Of a stretch of DNA of 21,437 nt, positions 7,404-15,191 are shown piece after piece. The notes beneath the pieces were generated by a model that made no database searches, was not told the origin of the DNA, and was given only the letters and a program-made list of their open reading frames with translations. Position numbers and translations under genes: made by a program. Every line of letters begins with the position of its first letter. The stretch's first letter is position 1. Origin of the DNA: CAVOBC01 sp963693635 (GTDB lineage Bacteria > Pseudomonadota > Gammaproteobacteria > Pseudomonadales > Azotimanducaceae); contig CAVOBC010000029.1 of the NCBI GenBank assembly GCA_963693635.1, positions 1-21,437 of the forward strand, read 5' to 3'.

Positions 7404-8440
7404 GTTGAGAAATCAGGAAACCCTGCCCAACGGCCGGGATCGGTGTTACGCATGACCGCGACGGTCTTGATCGCTTCCGGATTGGCCAGTCCGTGCGGCT
7501 TCTCGCCGGTCAGGATGGAAATCACATTTTCGGCCTGCATCACGGCGGTTTCGCTGATGAAGACCTCGGACATGGCGGCGACATGGGGCGTGATGAAGCA
7601 GTTGGGGGTTGCCAGCAACCGGTTGTCCGACGGCATCGGCTCCACCTCGGTTACATCGAGGGCTGCAGCTTCGATTTCGCCGGACTCTAGTGCGTCTGCG
7701 AGAGCCTCGCCGTCGACGATGGGTCCGCGGGCGGTGTTGACCAGCAACGCCGTGGACTTCATCAGCTTCAGCGTTGCGGCATTGATCAGGTGCCGGGATT
7801 CATCGGTCGCTGAGCAGTGGATGCTGATGAAATCAGACTCCGTGAGCAACTCGTTCAGACCGACTAGTTCAACGCCATAGAGGTCGCCTGCGAGCTGTTT
7901 GACGTAGGGGTCAAAGGCGAGGATGCGTCTGACACCGAATCCGCGCACGCGGGTCGCAAAGGCGCGGCCGATGTTGCCGAAGCCGATGATGCCGACGGTG
8001 TGACCCGAGAGCCGGCGAATCTTCGGCGAATACTCTCGCATGGCCGTCGGGTTGTCCGCCCAGGCGCCGTCTCGGGTGACGCGGATGATGTCGTAAAGGC
8101 GTCTTGTCAGCGACAGCAGCAGAGACATCGCATGATCGGCCACCTCGGTCGTGTTGGACCCGGGCACGTTGCACACCATGATGCCGAGGTCTGTCGCAGC
8201 GTCGAGATCGATGGAGTCGACACCCACGCCAAAGCGACTGATCACTTTCAGGTTGGGGCAGGCATCCATGACTTTGCGGGAGGTCAGTGGCAGCAAGCCG
8301 ACCTGGGCGCCGTCGGCATCATTGATGAGTTCGATCATTTCCTTTTCGGTGCGACAGGCGCCTTCGACGACCTCGATTCCCGCGGCTTCATACATCGCTC
8401 GCTGGGGACCCTGTGCACGACCCTGGATGGCAACTTTCAT
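7388..8440 (-). CDS. D-2-hydroxyacid dehydrogenase, phosphoglycerate-dehydrogenase-like
   Basis: A 350-residue NAD-dependent D-isomer-specific 2-hydroxyacid dehydrogenase, likely cytosolic. The Rossmann fingerprint is GIIGFGNIGRAF (150-161), followed by the acidic NAD-selecting Asp in LAFDPY. The catalytic set is visible: Arg238 in NTARGPIVD, Glu267 in EVEP and His286 in ITPHVA. An RFGVGVDSIDL block (69-79) is typical of the substrate domain. The ACT/serine-regulatory domain of long SerA enzymes is absent, so the serine pathway is only one option; glyoxylate, hydroxypyruvate or other 2-keto acids are alternatives. ATG 8440 is chosen over an upstream in-frame start at 8533 because a GGAAAGGGAAACGAG leader precedes it and the fold begins there. 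A palindrome about 49 bp upstream may regulate it. The stop codon lies in a tandem repeat. Confidence 0.93.
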   Translation of the reverse strand: MKVAIQGRAQGPQRAMYEAAGIEVVEGACRTEKEMIELINDADGAQVGLLPLTSRKVMDACPNLKVISRFGVGVDSIDLDAATDLGIMVCNVPGSNTTEVADHAMSLLLSLTRRLYDIIRVTRDGAWADNPTAMREYSPKIRRLSGHTVGIIGFGNIGRAFATRVRGFGVRRILAFDPYVKQLAGDLYGVELVGLNELLTESDFISIHCSATDESRHLINAATLKLMKSTALLVNTARGPIVDGEALADALESGEIEAAALDVTEVEPMPSDNRLLATPNCFITPHVAAMSEVFISETAVMQAENVISILTGEKPHGLANPEAIKTVAVMRNTDPGRWAGFPDFSTALRL

Positions 8441-8488
8441 ATCTCGTTTCCCTTTCCTTCGTTCTGTTTGGTTTTTGTTCCGCTGGTT

Positions 8489-8509
8489 TGTTCCAAATGT
8501 TGTGGAACA
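8489..8509. promoter_or_regulatory. Operator-like palindrome TGTTCCA-N7-TGGAACA
   Basis: A perfect 7-bp inverted repeat with a 7-nt spacer, 49 nt upstream of the hydroxyacid dehydrogenase ATG. The TTCCA/TGGAA half-sites resemble operators of IclR-family regulators, which often control ketoacid and hydroxyacid metabolism. That family link is inference, and no regulator gene is visible in the window. Confidence 0.5.
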
Positions 8510-8758
8510 TAGATCTGTGGCCGATTCTATCAATTCTGCTGGCTCGGCACTCGTGATGACGTCCGCAAGCCCCGGGCCGGTCGTAGAGAGATGTCAGATT
8601 GATTTCGCCAGGGTCTGTGCGCCGGCTCTTGCGATCGAGCGGACTTGCGGGCGGGCGTGCCAGCAGACCCTGCTTGTGTTTGCCCAAGCCGCTTGTGCCA
8701 GGCCGGGCGCATTTCGCGTGGTGAGCGGTGCGGCCCGCGTGTATGCATCGGACGAAAA

Positions 8759-8773
8759 CGGGCTGTAGCCCGC
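8759..8773. repeat. REP-like GC hairpin CGGGC-TGTA-GCCCG
   Basis: An imperfectly conserved second copy exists at 16191-16206; on the minus strand both read GCGGGC-NNN-AGCCCG. Two copies of a short GC hairpin in intergenic DNA suggest a repetitive extragenic palindrome family, but chance is not excluded. Confidence 0.3.
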
Positions 8774-8792
8774 TGATAACGAGGGGCGTGAT

Positions 8793-9666
8793 ATGGGAGT
8801 TGTCTTGATTCAGGGACTGGCTGTGGGGCTGGTTCTGCTTGCGAGTGCCACACGGGTCGAAGCTAAAACCGATGTTACTGTCGGTGTCATTTACGGTCAC
8901 AAGGCCGGAATGGCCCTTGTCTACGATGTCTTTCATCCGGCCAAGCGCAAACGTAAGGGCGCAGGCGTCATCTACAGGGTCAGTGGCGGCTGGTTTTCGC
9001 GGTGGCAGGAGCCATCGACGCGCGAGGCGCAATTCAAGCTGCTATTGGATAAAGGCATCACGGTATTCGCCGTCCATCACGGCAGCGCGCCGCTATTCAA
9101 GGTCTCGGAAGCGGCCGATGATGTGCGCGCGGGGGTTGGGCACATTCGCGCGAATGCTAAAATGCATCGCGTTGATCCTGATCGCTGGGGTGTCTGGGGT
9201 GGCAGTGCAGGCGGTCACCTGTCGCTCATGCTTGGCATCCATTCAGAGGGGCGCCCCGCTGAGATAGAGGGCCGTGCGGGTTTCCTCGCGCCCGCGTACG
9301 TCGAGGGAAACCGATGCAGACGCAGGGATTGCAGTGATCGTTGCCTACTATCCCCCGGTTGATCTGCGCGGTTTTGCCGGGCCCAACGAACGCTTCCCTG
9401 CGCTCGACTGCGTCAAGGACAAGGAGTCGTCCATCTCGCCACTGATGTTTGTCGACAAGAACGATCCGCTGACGTTGCTGATACACGGGGACAAGGACGA
9501 CCTGGTGCCGCTGTCACACAGCGAGCGCATGGCAGCGGCGTTCGAGAAAGCGGGGGTCGATCATGGTCTCGTCGTCATCAAAGATGGCGACCACGGTTTC
9601 TGCAATCCGGAGCATCGGGTGCAGGCGACTGCGGCGATGGTCGACTGGTTTGTGAAGCACCTGTAG
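8793..9666 (+). pseudogene. Frameshifted secreted alpha/beta hydrolase (esterase/BD-FAE type)
   Basis: Two overlapping frames together encode one hydrolase. The first starts at ATG 8793 (GAGGGG six nt upstream) with a Sec signal peptide (hydrophobic LAVGLVLLASA, probable cleavage after VEA). It runs through HHGSAPLF and the nucleophile elbow GVWGGSAGGHLSLM, and loses homology near 9310. The second frame, one base ahead, picks up at DADAGIAVIVAYYPPVDL and supplies the catalytic Asp (IHGDKDDLVP) and His (KDGDHGF) before TAG 9664-9666. A single-base insertion around 9300-9315 explains the break. If real, the protein lacks Asp and His and is dead; a sequencing error is the alternative. Its stop directly abuts the convergent synthetase gene. 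The substrate is probably an ester or acetylated compound in the periplasm (inference). Confidence 0.8.
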
Positions 9667-10365
9667 TCACGCGTCCTTGATGACGATCCGCGCATCGACG
9701 GCGATGGCGCCATCGGCGTAGGCCAGGATCGGATTCAGGTCCAGTTCCTGCACATCCGGGTTCGCCTCGACAAAGTCTGACACCGCGAGCAGCACGCGAC
9801 CAATCGCATCCTTGTCGAGCGGCGGTTGGCCGCGGACGCCGTCAAGGATCGCCTTGCCCTTAATCTCGTCGATCATCTGTGCTGCATCGCGCGGTTCGAG
9901 TGGCACCACGCGAAAGGTGACGTCCTTCATCACCTCGACGAGGATGCCGCCGAGTCCGAACATGACCACCGGCCCAAACTGTGGGTCCGTCGTCATGCCG
10001 ACGATGATCTCGGTGCCCGGGTCCGCCATGTGCTGCACGGCGATGCCGGTGATGTTTGCCCCGGGCACTGCCGCGCGTGCATTGCTCATGATCTCGTCGA
10101 AGGCCGCCGCGACCGCCGCGTCATCTTCGAGGCCAATCCTGACGCCGCCGATGTCGCTCTTGTGTGTGATATCAGGCGACACGATCTTCAGAACGACCGG
10201 GTAGCCCGCGGCTTGTGAATGGCTGATCGCCTCATCCGCCGTGGTGGCGAGTCGGGCGCGCTCCACCGGCACGCCGGCGTCGTGCAGCAGTTCTTTAGCC
10301 TCGATCTCGCTCAGGATGTTGCGACCTTCGGCGCGGGCCTGACTGAGTACTGTCTCGAACTTCAT
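9667..10365 (-). CDS. NDP-forming acyl-CoA synthetase, beta (ATP-grasp) subunit
   Basis: A 232-residue ATP-grasp protein equivalent to the beta subunit of ADP-forming acetyl-CoA synthetase. Diagnostic blocks: an N-terminal helix with SEIEAKELLHDAGVPV; PVVLKIVSPDITHKSDIGGV (about 56-75), the hallmark of the nucleotide-binding lobe; MTTDPQFGPVVMFGLGGILV; and the C-terminal ELDLNPILAY carrying metal-ligand residues. These enzymes interconvert acyl-CoA plus ADP and Pi with acid plus CoA and ATP. ATG 10365 lies four nt after the stop of the alpha-subunit gene, with CAGGA overlapping that gene's end, so translation is probably coupled. Its stop codon directly abuts the convergent hydrolase pseudogene. 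The acyl specificity is unknown; nearby oxidation genes make a short- or branched-chain acid plausible (inference). Confidence 0.92.
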   Translation of the reverse strand: MKFETVLSQARAEGRNILSEIEAKELLHDAGVPVERARLATTADEAISHSQAAGYPVVLKIVSPDITHKSDIGGVRIGLEDDAAVAAAFDEIMSNARAAVPGANITGIAVQHMADPGTEIIVGMTTDPQFGPVVMFGLGGILVEVMKDVTFRVVPLEPRDAAQMIDEIKGKAILDGVRGQPPLDKDAIGRVLLAVSDFVEANPDVQELDLNPILAYADGAIAVDARIVIKDA

Positions 10366-10369
10366 CGCA

Positions 10370-11875
10370 TCAATCCTGTTTGAATATGTCGGGCAGGCCG
10401 GTTCGTTGTGCTTTCCAGTCGAGCATCTGGGCGACCGTCCGGGCGGCGCGGGCGACGCTGGTGTAGAGCCCCACTCCCCGCTTGAACGCCTCATTGGTGA
10501 TCGCGTCAGTACTCTGGCCCATCATCCGCGCCATGCGCCCGCTTCGTAGCAGCCCGATCACCGGGGTGCCGGTATCAGCTTGCAGCCTTTGCATTTGTTC
10601 AGCGGCGTTCACCGCGTTTTCGGCCATCTCCTTTTTTGCCGCGACGGGATCAATCTCGTCGCCAACGCCAGTGCTGCCGGGCGGCGGACTGCGAAAGCCG
10701 GTTAGTGGGGACATGAATAGCATGTCAATGCCTTCAGCCGTCGCGACCAGGCGCAGCATGCTCTCCAGGTGCTCTTCCGGCGGAAAGGCGTCGATTGGAT
10801 TGTTGACGCTGCTGCCGGCGACCGGGATGTATTCGCGCATCTCCTTGACCGCGCTCTCGGGCATCTTCGGCACGGTGAGGCCCTCGCGATCAATGGCGTC
10901 GGACGACAGGACGGCGAAGCCGCCACCGCCACCGCCGAAGAGCGCGACGCCGCGGCCGGTGACGAAGCGCGTGTTGGTCGAAACCGCGACCACCATATCG
11001 TTCAGTTCGTCCATGGTCTCGGCCGGCATCGCGCCCGCCTGACGGCATGCCGCGTCGAATATCTCAACCGACCCGGCGAGTGACCCGGTGTGTGAGTGTG
11101 CGGCTTGCGACCCCGACGCCGTTCGTCCACCTTTCAAAATGATGACGGGCTTGACGCGTGCGCAGCGTTTCAGCGCATCGAAGAATGCGCGTCCGTCCTG
11201 CACACCTTCGATGTAGGCGGCTACGACCTTGCTCTCCGGGTCTGCTGCCGCATAGTCGAGGAAGTGGTGTGCGCGCAAATCGGCACCGTTGCCGTAGGAA
11301 ATGGCCTTGGAGAAGCGGACGCCGCGGCTGACCAGCCCGTACACGATCTCGCCGGCGTTGGCGCCGGACTGTGACAGCAGAAATACATTGCCGGGTTCGC
11401 TCGGAAAGCCGCTCATGAACGCGAGTCGGCTACCCGGGACATAGAGCCCCATGCAATTGGGGCCAATAGCGCGGATGCCGGCATCCCGCAGCTTTGCCAT
11501 CATCGCGTCTTCGACGCCGGCCATTTCCTCGTCACCGGTTTCAGAGAAGCCGGCCGTGAAGAAGTGAATTGAGCGCACTTTCTTTTCGATGCACTGGTCA
11601 ACCAGCGACGGCACAACGCGCGCGGGTACCTGCGAAATTACATGGTCCACCGGGTCAGGCGTGTCGAGCAGGGTCCGGTAACAGGGTCTGCCGTTGATTT
11701 CGTCGACCTTGGGATTGACGGCATAGAGACCACCGATCGCGGGAAAGTCTGCTTCGAGCAACGAGTCGTAAAAACTGCCGGAAAATCCGGTTGAGGGCGT
11801 TGAGCGGACGCCAACAACGGCAACGGCTCTGGGGTGAAAAACGGGGTCTAGCGGATGTGCAGTCACGTCACTCAT
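10370..11875 (-). CDS. NDP-forming acyl-CoA synthetase, alpha (CoA-binding) subunit
   Basis: A 501-residue protein with the domain order of the alpha subunit of ADP-forming acyl-CoA synthetases. First a CoA-binding Rossmann domain (HPRAVAVVGVRS, about 14-25; IGPNCMGLY, 137-145). Next a succinyl-CoA-synthetase-like flavodoxin domain beginning at VFLLSQSGANAGE (164-176). The phosphorylated histidine is His262 in AAHSHTGSLAG. A glycine-rich stretch LFGGGGGGFAVLS belongs to the last domain. The ATP-grasp part is a separate downstream gene, giving a split alpha/beta enzyme rather than the fused form. The ATG at 11875 follows AAGG closely. A longer in-frame opening to 12232 reads as non-protein sequence. 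The upstream region holds two palindromes that may be operators. Confidence 0.93.
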   Translation of the reverse strand: MSDVTAHPLDPVFHPRAVAVVGVRSTPSTGFSGSFYDSLLEADFPAIGGLYAVNPKVDEINGRPCYRTLLDTPDPVDHVISQVPARVVPSLVDQCIEKKVRSIHFFTAGFSETGDEEMAGVEDAMMAKLRDAGIRAIGPNCMGLYVPGSRLAFMSGFPSEPGNVFLLSQSGANAGEIVYGLVSRGVRFSKAISYGNGADLRAHHFLDYAAADPESKVVAAYIEGVQDGRAFFDALKRCARVKPVIILKGGRTASGSQAAHSHTGSLAGSVEIFDAACRQAGAMPAETMDELNDMVVAVSTNTRFVTGRGVALFGGGGGGFAVLSSDAIDREGLTVPKMPESAVKEMREYIPVAGSSVNNPIDAFPPEEHLESMLRLVATAEGIDMLFMSPLTGFRSPPPGSTGVGDEIDPVAAKKEMAENAVNAAEQMQRLQADTGTPVIGLLRSGRMARMMGQSTDAITNEAFKRGVGLYTSVARAARTVAQMLDWKAQRTGLPDIFKQD

Positions 11876-12116
11876 TAACCTTGAATTAGTTGGGATGGTT
11901 TGGGACGAATTGCGAATTCGTCGGGGAGCCGGGGCCTCGGTGGTGCAAGCGCGCTCCCGTTTGCGGGGCGCAAGCATAGCGGATGTTTCGTTCAAATAGG
12001 TTGGAACGGTTGCCTCGATCTCGATCGGCACCCCGATTGACGAGACCCAAAGCGCAGGTGACCCTTGTTTGGGCGGAGGGGCGCGCGGGGCGTTCCGAGG
12101 GCGAATGTCTGCCGCA

Positions 12117-12137
12117 GAATTGTCATCCTGACAATTC
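12117..12137. promoter_or_regulatory. Operator-like palindrome GAATTGTCA-TCC-TGACAATTC
   Basis: A perfect 9-bp inverted repeat with a 3-nt centre, about 240 bp upstream of the synthetase alpha gene. TTGTC-N-GACAA palindromes with short centres are typical of GntR/FadR-type operators in acid and CoA metabolism. The assignment to that regulator class is inference. Confidence 0.5.
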
Positions 12138-12146
12138 CTGGGAGTC

Positions 12147-12162
12147 GGTTTGCAAGCAAACC
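12147..12162. promoter_or_regulatory. Second palindrome GGTTTGC-AA-GCAAACC
   Basis: A perfect 7-bp inverted repeat with a 2-nt centre, starting 9 nt after the previous palindrome. The centres are about 27-28 bp apart, near 2.5 helical turns. It could be a separate regulator site. Confidence 0.4.
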
Positions 12163-12208
12163 TCGCACCTTCATGCAGAAAAAGAGGCTTGCAGAAAAGA
12201 CGGCTGCG

Positions 12209-12233
12209 GAAAATGGTGGTGCATCCCTGCACC
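12209..12233 (-). terminator. Weak terminator after the glycan operon
   Basis: On the minus strand, six nt past the glycosyltransferase stop, GGTGCA-GGGA-TGCACC forms a 6-bp hairpin. It is followed after four nt by TTTT. The stem is short and the T-run is brief and not adjacent, so intrinsic termination would be inefficient. Confidence 0.4.
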
Positions 12234-12238
12234 GCTCG

Positions 12239-13477
12239 CTAGCCGAGACGCTCGATTGTCTCCTGGATGTCCTGCGCGGCCCCGTGCATCAGGCCCCGGA
12301 TCTCGTCCCTGTCTGTGGGCCACATCAGGCAGTGCTGGCGCAGGTCAACCACGAGGCTTGCGAGGACAGCGTCGCCGTCATCGTTAATGGTGATCGGAAC
12401 AACGTTGTGGACCAAGGCTTCCACCAGGGTGGTCGAGAACCAGGAAATGACGAAGAGCGGTCGAAGCTCTAGGAGGTGTTCCGCGAACGGCTGGTTGGGC
12501 GCGGCCGTTACCAACTCGGGGAACCTGGTCGACCAGAAGTCGTCGTCTTCGACGGGGTGAAGGCGGACGACGACTTTGAGTCCCTCTGAGCGGCAGAAGT
12601 CGACGATCTCGCGCAGCAATGCCTCGAAGTCTGACTTGCGAAAGTCGCGCGAATCGTAGCTTGACGCAAAGAGGACGGAGCGGCTCCAGGACGTCACTGC
12701 CTGTTCCGGCCCCGACTGCACGGTCACCGCCGTGCTTGTAAGGATGGTGTCGTAGTACTGCTGTTCCGTGCGCGTGATCGTCTCCATCACATGGAACGGC
12801 GGTACGATCAGATTCCGCTTCTGCAATCCGTGTTGCCACAACATGACGTCTGGGACGCCCGCGTCGATGCAGGCGAATGCGGGGGTGTCTGGCGTCAGGA
12901 ACACAACCCGCCGTACCCGACTTTTCGGGACCTGCTCCCACCAGGCGCGGTGAAAACTGTAGGTGGGAAGTCGCATGATGGCATGGGTGATGTAGTCGAG
13001 ACGCCTGCTGCCGACGGGCTCCGTCTGGGTGTTCAGCAGGGCCGCGAGGCAGGTGGCAGCCTCGCGCCACATCATCGTGAGGACGGGTCTATAGGCGGTA
13101 CGGGAGAACTCGCCGAAGGTTGTTGGCCGGGTTTGATCCAGCCTGATCGGTGCGGACGCGATACCTCGGAATCTAGCCCAGTAGGCGGCTTCAGAACCCG
13201 CGCTGAAAACGACGAAAAGATCGCTGGGGCCGGTCGCAGACAACGCTTTGCGACGGCGGGCCTGAAAACAGAACCCGATGCAGAAGCACAAGCCCAGCAT
13301 TCGCATGAATAGAAGTAATAGCCACGGCGCCGGCAAGAGTATGGCGGCCGCACGTCGGATGATTCGTCCTCGGGGGCCGAAGTGGCAGCCCGCGCCGGCG
13401 ATTGCAGCGTCGAGGATATCTGAATTTGCGGTGAACCAGCGCGGGTCGGCCTGTAGCGCCTGCAGATGGGGGTGCAT
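12239..13477 (-). CDS. GT-B-like surface glycan transferase (polysialyl-/CDP-glycerol-transferase type)
   Basis: A 412-residue protein whose C-terminal half carries motifs of GT-B capsule transferases: MLWQHGLQ (212-219), VVVRLHPVEDDDFW (302-315, the basic-His-Pro motif) and FVISWFSTTLVEAL (342-355), where Ser/Thr and Glu contact the nucleotide-sugar donor. A hydrophobic segment at 43-72 may be a membrane-associated helix. By architecture it would transfer a CMP- or CDP-activated sugar; the cytidylyltransferase gene two positions upstream fits a CMP-nonulosonate donor (inference). ATG 13477 has no clear ribosome binding site. The frame stays open and protein-like (such as ARVFSTTDAGTLRRQ) upstream to the SDR stop but offers no ATG, GTG or TTG, so the true N-terminus is uncertain. 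Last gene of the glycan operon. Confidence 0.7.
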   Translation of the reverse strand: MHPHLQALQADPRWFTANSDILDAAIAGAGCHFGPRGRIIRRAAAILLPAPWLLLLFMRMLGLCFCIGFCFQARRRKALSATGPSDLFVVFSAGSEAAYWARFRGIASAPIRLDQTRPTTFGEFSRTAYRPVLTMMWREAATCLAALLNTQTEPVGSRRLDYITHAIMRLPTYSFHRAWWEQVPKSRVRRVVFLTPDTPAFACIDAGVPDVMLWQHGLQKRNLIVPPFHVMETITRTEQQYYDTILTSTAVTVQSGPEQAVTSWSRSVLFASSYDSRDFRKSDFEALLREIVDFCRSEGLKVVVRLHPVEDDDFWSTRFPELVTAAPNQPFAEHLLELRPLFVISWFSTTLVEALVHNVVPITINDDGDAVLASLVVDLRQHCLMWPTDRDEIRGLMHGAAQDIQETIERLG

Positions 13478-13619
13478 CAGGAACTGCGCGTGAATCTGGC
13501 GGCGCAGAGTCCCCGCATCTGTGGTGGAAAATACACGCGCCAGTGGGTCCTTGGCACGTCCGGCCCGATGCGATCGGCGTCCCGCCAGAAGGCGAGTCTG
13601 CCACGGGTTTCTGTGACGC

Positions 13620-14420
13620 TTACCAGGATGAAAAGCCTCCGTCCACGATGAGATTCTGGCCGGTCACGTAGCGGGACAGGTCACTTGCCAGGTACAGCAC
13701 GGCACCTTTGATGTCTTCTTCTTCACCCATACGACCGAGGGGCACCTTCTTCTCGTAGCGACTGACAAACGCGTCAGTCTGGTTGCGCGCGATGCCTCCC
13801 GGGGAGATCGCGTTCACCCGCACCTCGGGGGCCGCGACTGTTGCCAGCCAGCGAGTGAATTGAAGCACGCCGCCCTTGCTGGCCGCGTATGCGGCGGGGT
13901 TACCCATTGACGTGCCGTCGTAAAGCCCCATGTCCGGGCCAAGCAGGCCATAGATCGACGCGATATTGATGACATTGCCGTTAGTAGAGGCCTTGAGATA
14001 CGGCAGGCATGCCTGCGACAGTGCAAACACAGCGGTCACGTTGACCGCCATCGCGCGTCGAAAGGTCTCCGTGCTTTGCTCCGCGAACGTGGTGGTCCAG
14101 CCCGCCAGGTTGGTGTCGCCGACAAAGCCGGCATTGTTGATCAAGATGTCCAGTCCGCCGAAGCGCTCGATGTGCTGCGGCACGCTGCCAATGGCCGCTT
14201 CGTCTTCAAGATCCACTCGCAGATACTCGGCTTTGTGCGCGTGTTTTGATGACAGGTCGGTGCACGCTTCGGTGAGTCCATCCTCGTTGATATCCAGCAG
14301 CACAATCTGGCAGCCCTGCTCGGCCAGCGCATCTGCGCTTGCACGCCCCAGATGGCCAGCGCCGCCCGTGATGAGAGCGCGCCGACCGGTCAGGTCGCCT
14401 AATTCGGCGATACTTCTCAA
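13620..14420 (-). CDS. SDR-family oxidoreductase in nonulosonate/glycan cluster
   Basis: A 266-residue classical short-chain dehydrogenase. The cofactor motif is TGGAGHLGRA (a TGxxxGxG variant), followed by LLDIN selecting NAD(H). NNAG is present (ILINNAGFVG), the catalytic Ser lies in INIASIYG, and Tyr/Lys are in YAASKGG. The C-terminus VTGQNLIVDGGFSSW is typical. The insertion LLGPDMGLYDGTSMGNPA before the active Tyr resembles PtmA-like SDRs near flagellin or nonulosonate glycosylation genes (family knowledge from memory). Translation begins at TTG 14420, which overlaps the cytidylyltransferase stop as TTGA, so the genes are coupled. It may reduce or oxidise a sugar intermediate; the substrate is not known. 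Confidence 0.85.
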   Translation of the reverse strand: MRSIAELGDLTGRRALITGGAGHLGRASADALAEQGCQIVLLDINEDGLTEACTDLSSKHAHKAEYLRVDLEDEAAIGSVPQHIERFGGLDILINNAGFVGDTNLAGWTTTFAEQSTETFRRAMAVNVTAVFALSQACLPYLKASTNGNVINIASIYGLLGPDMGLYDGTSMGNPAAYAASKGGVLQFTRWLATVAAPEVRVNAISPGGIARNQTDAFVSRYEKKVPLGRMGEEEDIKGAVLYLASDLSRYVTGQNLIVDGGFSSW

Positions 14421-15160
14421 GGATTTCCCTCGCTTGAGGCGTCGCCAGCGCTCCCTTCGATGAGGGCCGCTGCGATGCGCAAGTCGTACTCGGTATCGAT
14501 GTCGAGGGCACGTTCGCGTGGCACGACGACGGTTGCTGTGCGGCCGTCAAAGAGGCCGTTGTGGGTCAGTATAAAGGACGGCCGCGAAGCGTAGCCGACT
14601 GTGGTTATGTCATAGAGCACAGGCGCCCCCTGGCGCCGGGAGATGGTGTTGCCTGCTTGCATGGCGAGGGAGGCCTGGCCCGCGTCGTCGATCTGCACCA
14701 TGTTGAAATAGGGACTGCGGTCGCTCTCGGTGACTGAGATGACAACATCAGTGTCCGCATCCAGCAATCTGCGCACACACGCGTCCAGATCACCCGATTG
14801 CCGCAAAGGCGCGGTCGCGGGCGCGGACAGAAAGATATCCGGCGCGTCGCCTGAAGCCGCCAAAAACTCGAGCGCGTGGCGCCACGCGAGCCACTCGGGG
14901 CTCTCGTCTGCGGCCAGATGGGCGGGGCGCAGGAAAGGAATCTCCGCGCCAGCGCGCCGTGCCACGTCTGCGATGGCTTCGGAGTCCGTTGATACCAATA
15001 CGCGATCAGCGTGCTGCGTTGCCTGCGCGCAGGCAATCGCCCGGGCGATTAGCGAGGTGCCAGCGAGTTTGCGGAGATTCTTGCCAGGGACGCCCTTTGA
15101 ACCGCCGCGTGCGAAGACAAACGCATAGACGCTGTGTTGGCTGCCGTTCGCTTCGATCAT
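14417..15160 (-). CDS. Acylneuraminate/legionaminate cytidylyltransferase family protein
   Basis: A 247-residue NeuA/LegF-type nucleotidyltransferase that would activate a nonulosonic acid (sialic, legionaminic or related) as its CMP derivative. The CTP-binding signature is FARGGSKGVPGKNLRKL (16-32). Other conserved parts are VLVSTDSEAIADVARRAGAE, SPYFNMVQI (sugar pocket), RRQGAPVLY, and RALDIDTEYDL with metal-binding aspartates near the C-terminus. The Asp/Glu pattern looks intact. The start ATG 15160 has only a weak ribosome binding site, 31 nt after the stop of the truncated Gfo/Idh gene; the end overlaps the SDR start by 4 nt. No NeuB-type synthase is in the window, so its substrate would have to be made by genes elsewhere or lost in the upstream deletion. 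Confidence 0.9.
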   Translation of the reverse strand: MIEANGSQHSVYAFVFARGGSKGVPGKNLRKLAGTSLIARAIACAQATQHADRVLVSTDSEAIADVARRAGAEIPFLRPAHLAADESPEWLAWRHALEFLAASGDAPDIFLSAPATAPLRQSGDLDACVRRLLDADTDVVISVTESDRSPYFNMVQIDDAGQASLAMQAGNTISRRQGAPVLYDITTVGYASRPSFILTHNGLFDGRTATVVVPRERALDIDTEYDLRIAAALIEGSAGDASSEGNP

Positions 15161-15191
15161 GCGCGAGCCAAGCGAAGTTTAATGCGAGGTG

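Larger units (their letters stand above)
8441..8792. other. Divergent intergenic region, no gene seen
   Basis: This 352-nt gap separates the minus-strand hydroxyacid dehydrogenase from the plus-strand hydrolase pseudogene. Besides the palindrome at 8489-8509 it contains a GC hairpin at 8759-8772, and a GAGGGG ribosome binding site at 8781-8786 serves the hydrolase. Open frames crossing it have no protein-like character. Confidence 0.6.
11876..12238. other. Intergenic region upstream of the acyl-CoA synthetase operon
   Basis: This 363-nt gap separates the synthetase operon start from the end of the glycosyltransferase gene, both on the minus strand. It contains two palindromes (12117-12137 and 12147-12162) and a hairpin near 12218-12233 that may end the upstream operon. 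No coding sequence is convincing and no clear -35/-10 pair was found. Confidence 0.6.

Noticed and set aside
8388..9032. A 214-codon minus-strand frame across the divergent intergenic region
   Set aside because: Spans two gene starts and the palindrome; no domain signs, no ribosome binding site.
10482..11042. A 186-codon plus-strand frame rich in Ser/Ala
   Set aside because: Antisense to the acyl-CoA synthetase alpha gene; low-complexity composition typical of shadows in GC-rich genes.
13191..13604. A 137-codon minus-strand frame between the SDR and the transferase
   Set aside because: Overlaps the transferase gene in another frame; Pro/Arg-rich with no motifs. The transferase frame itself is the protein-like one here.
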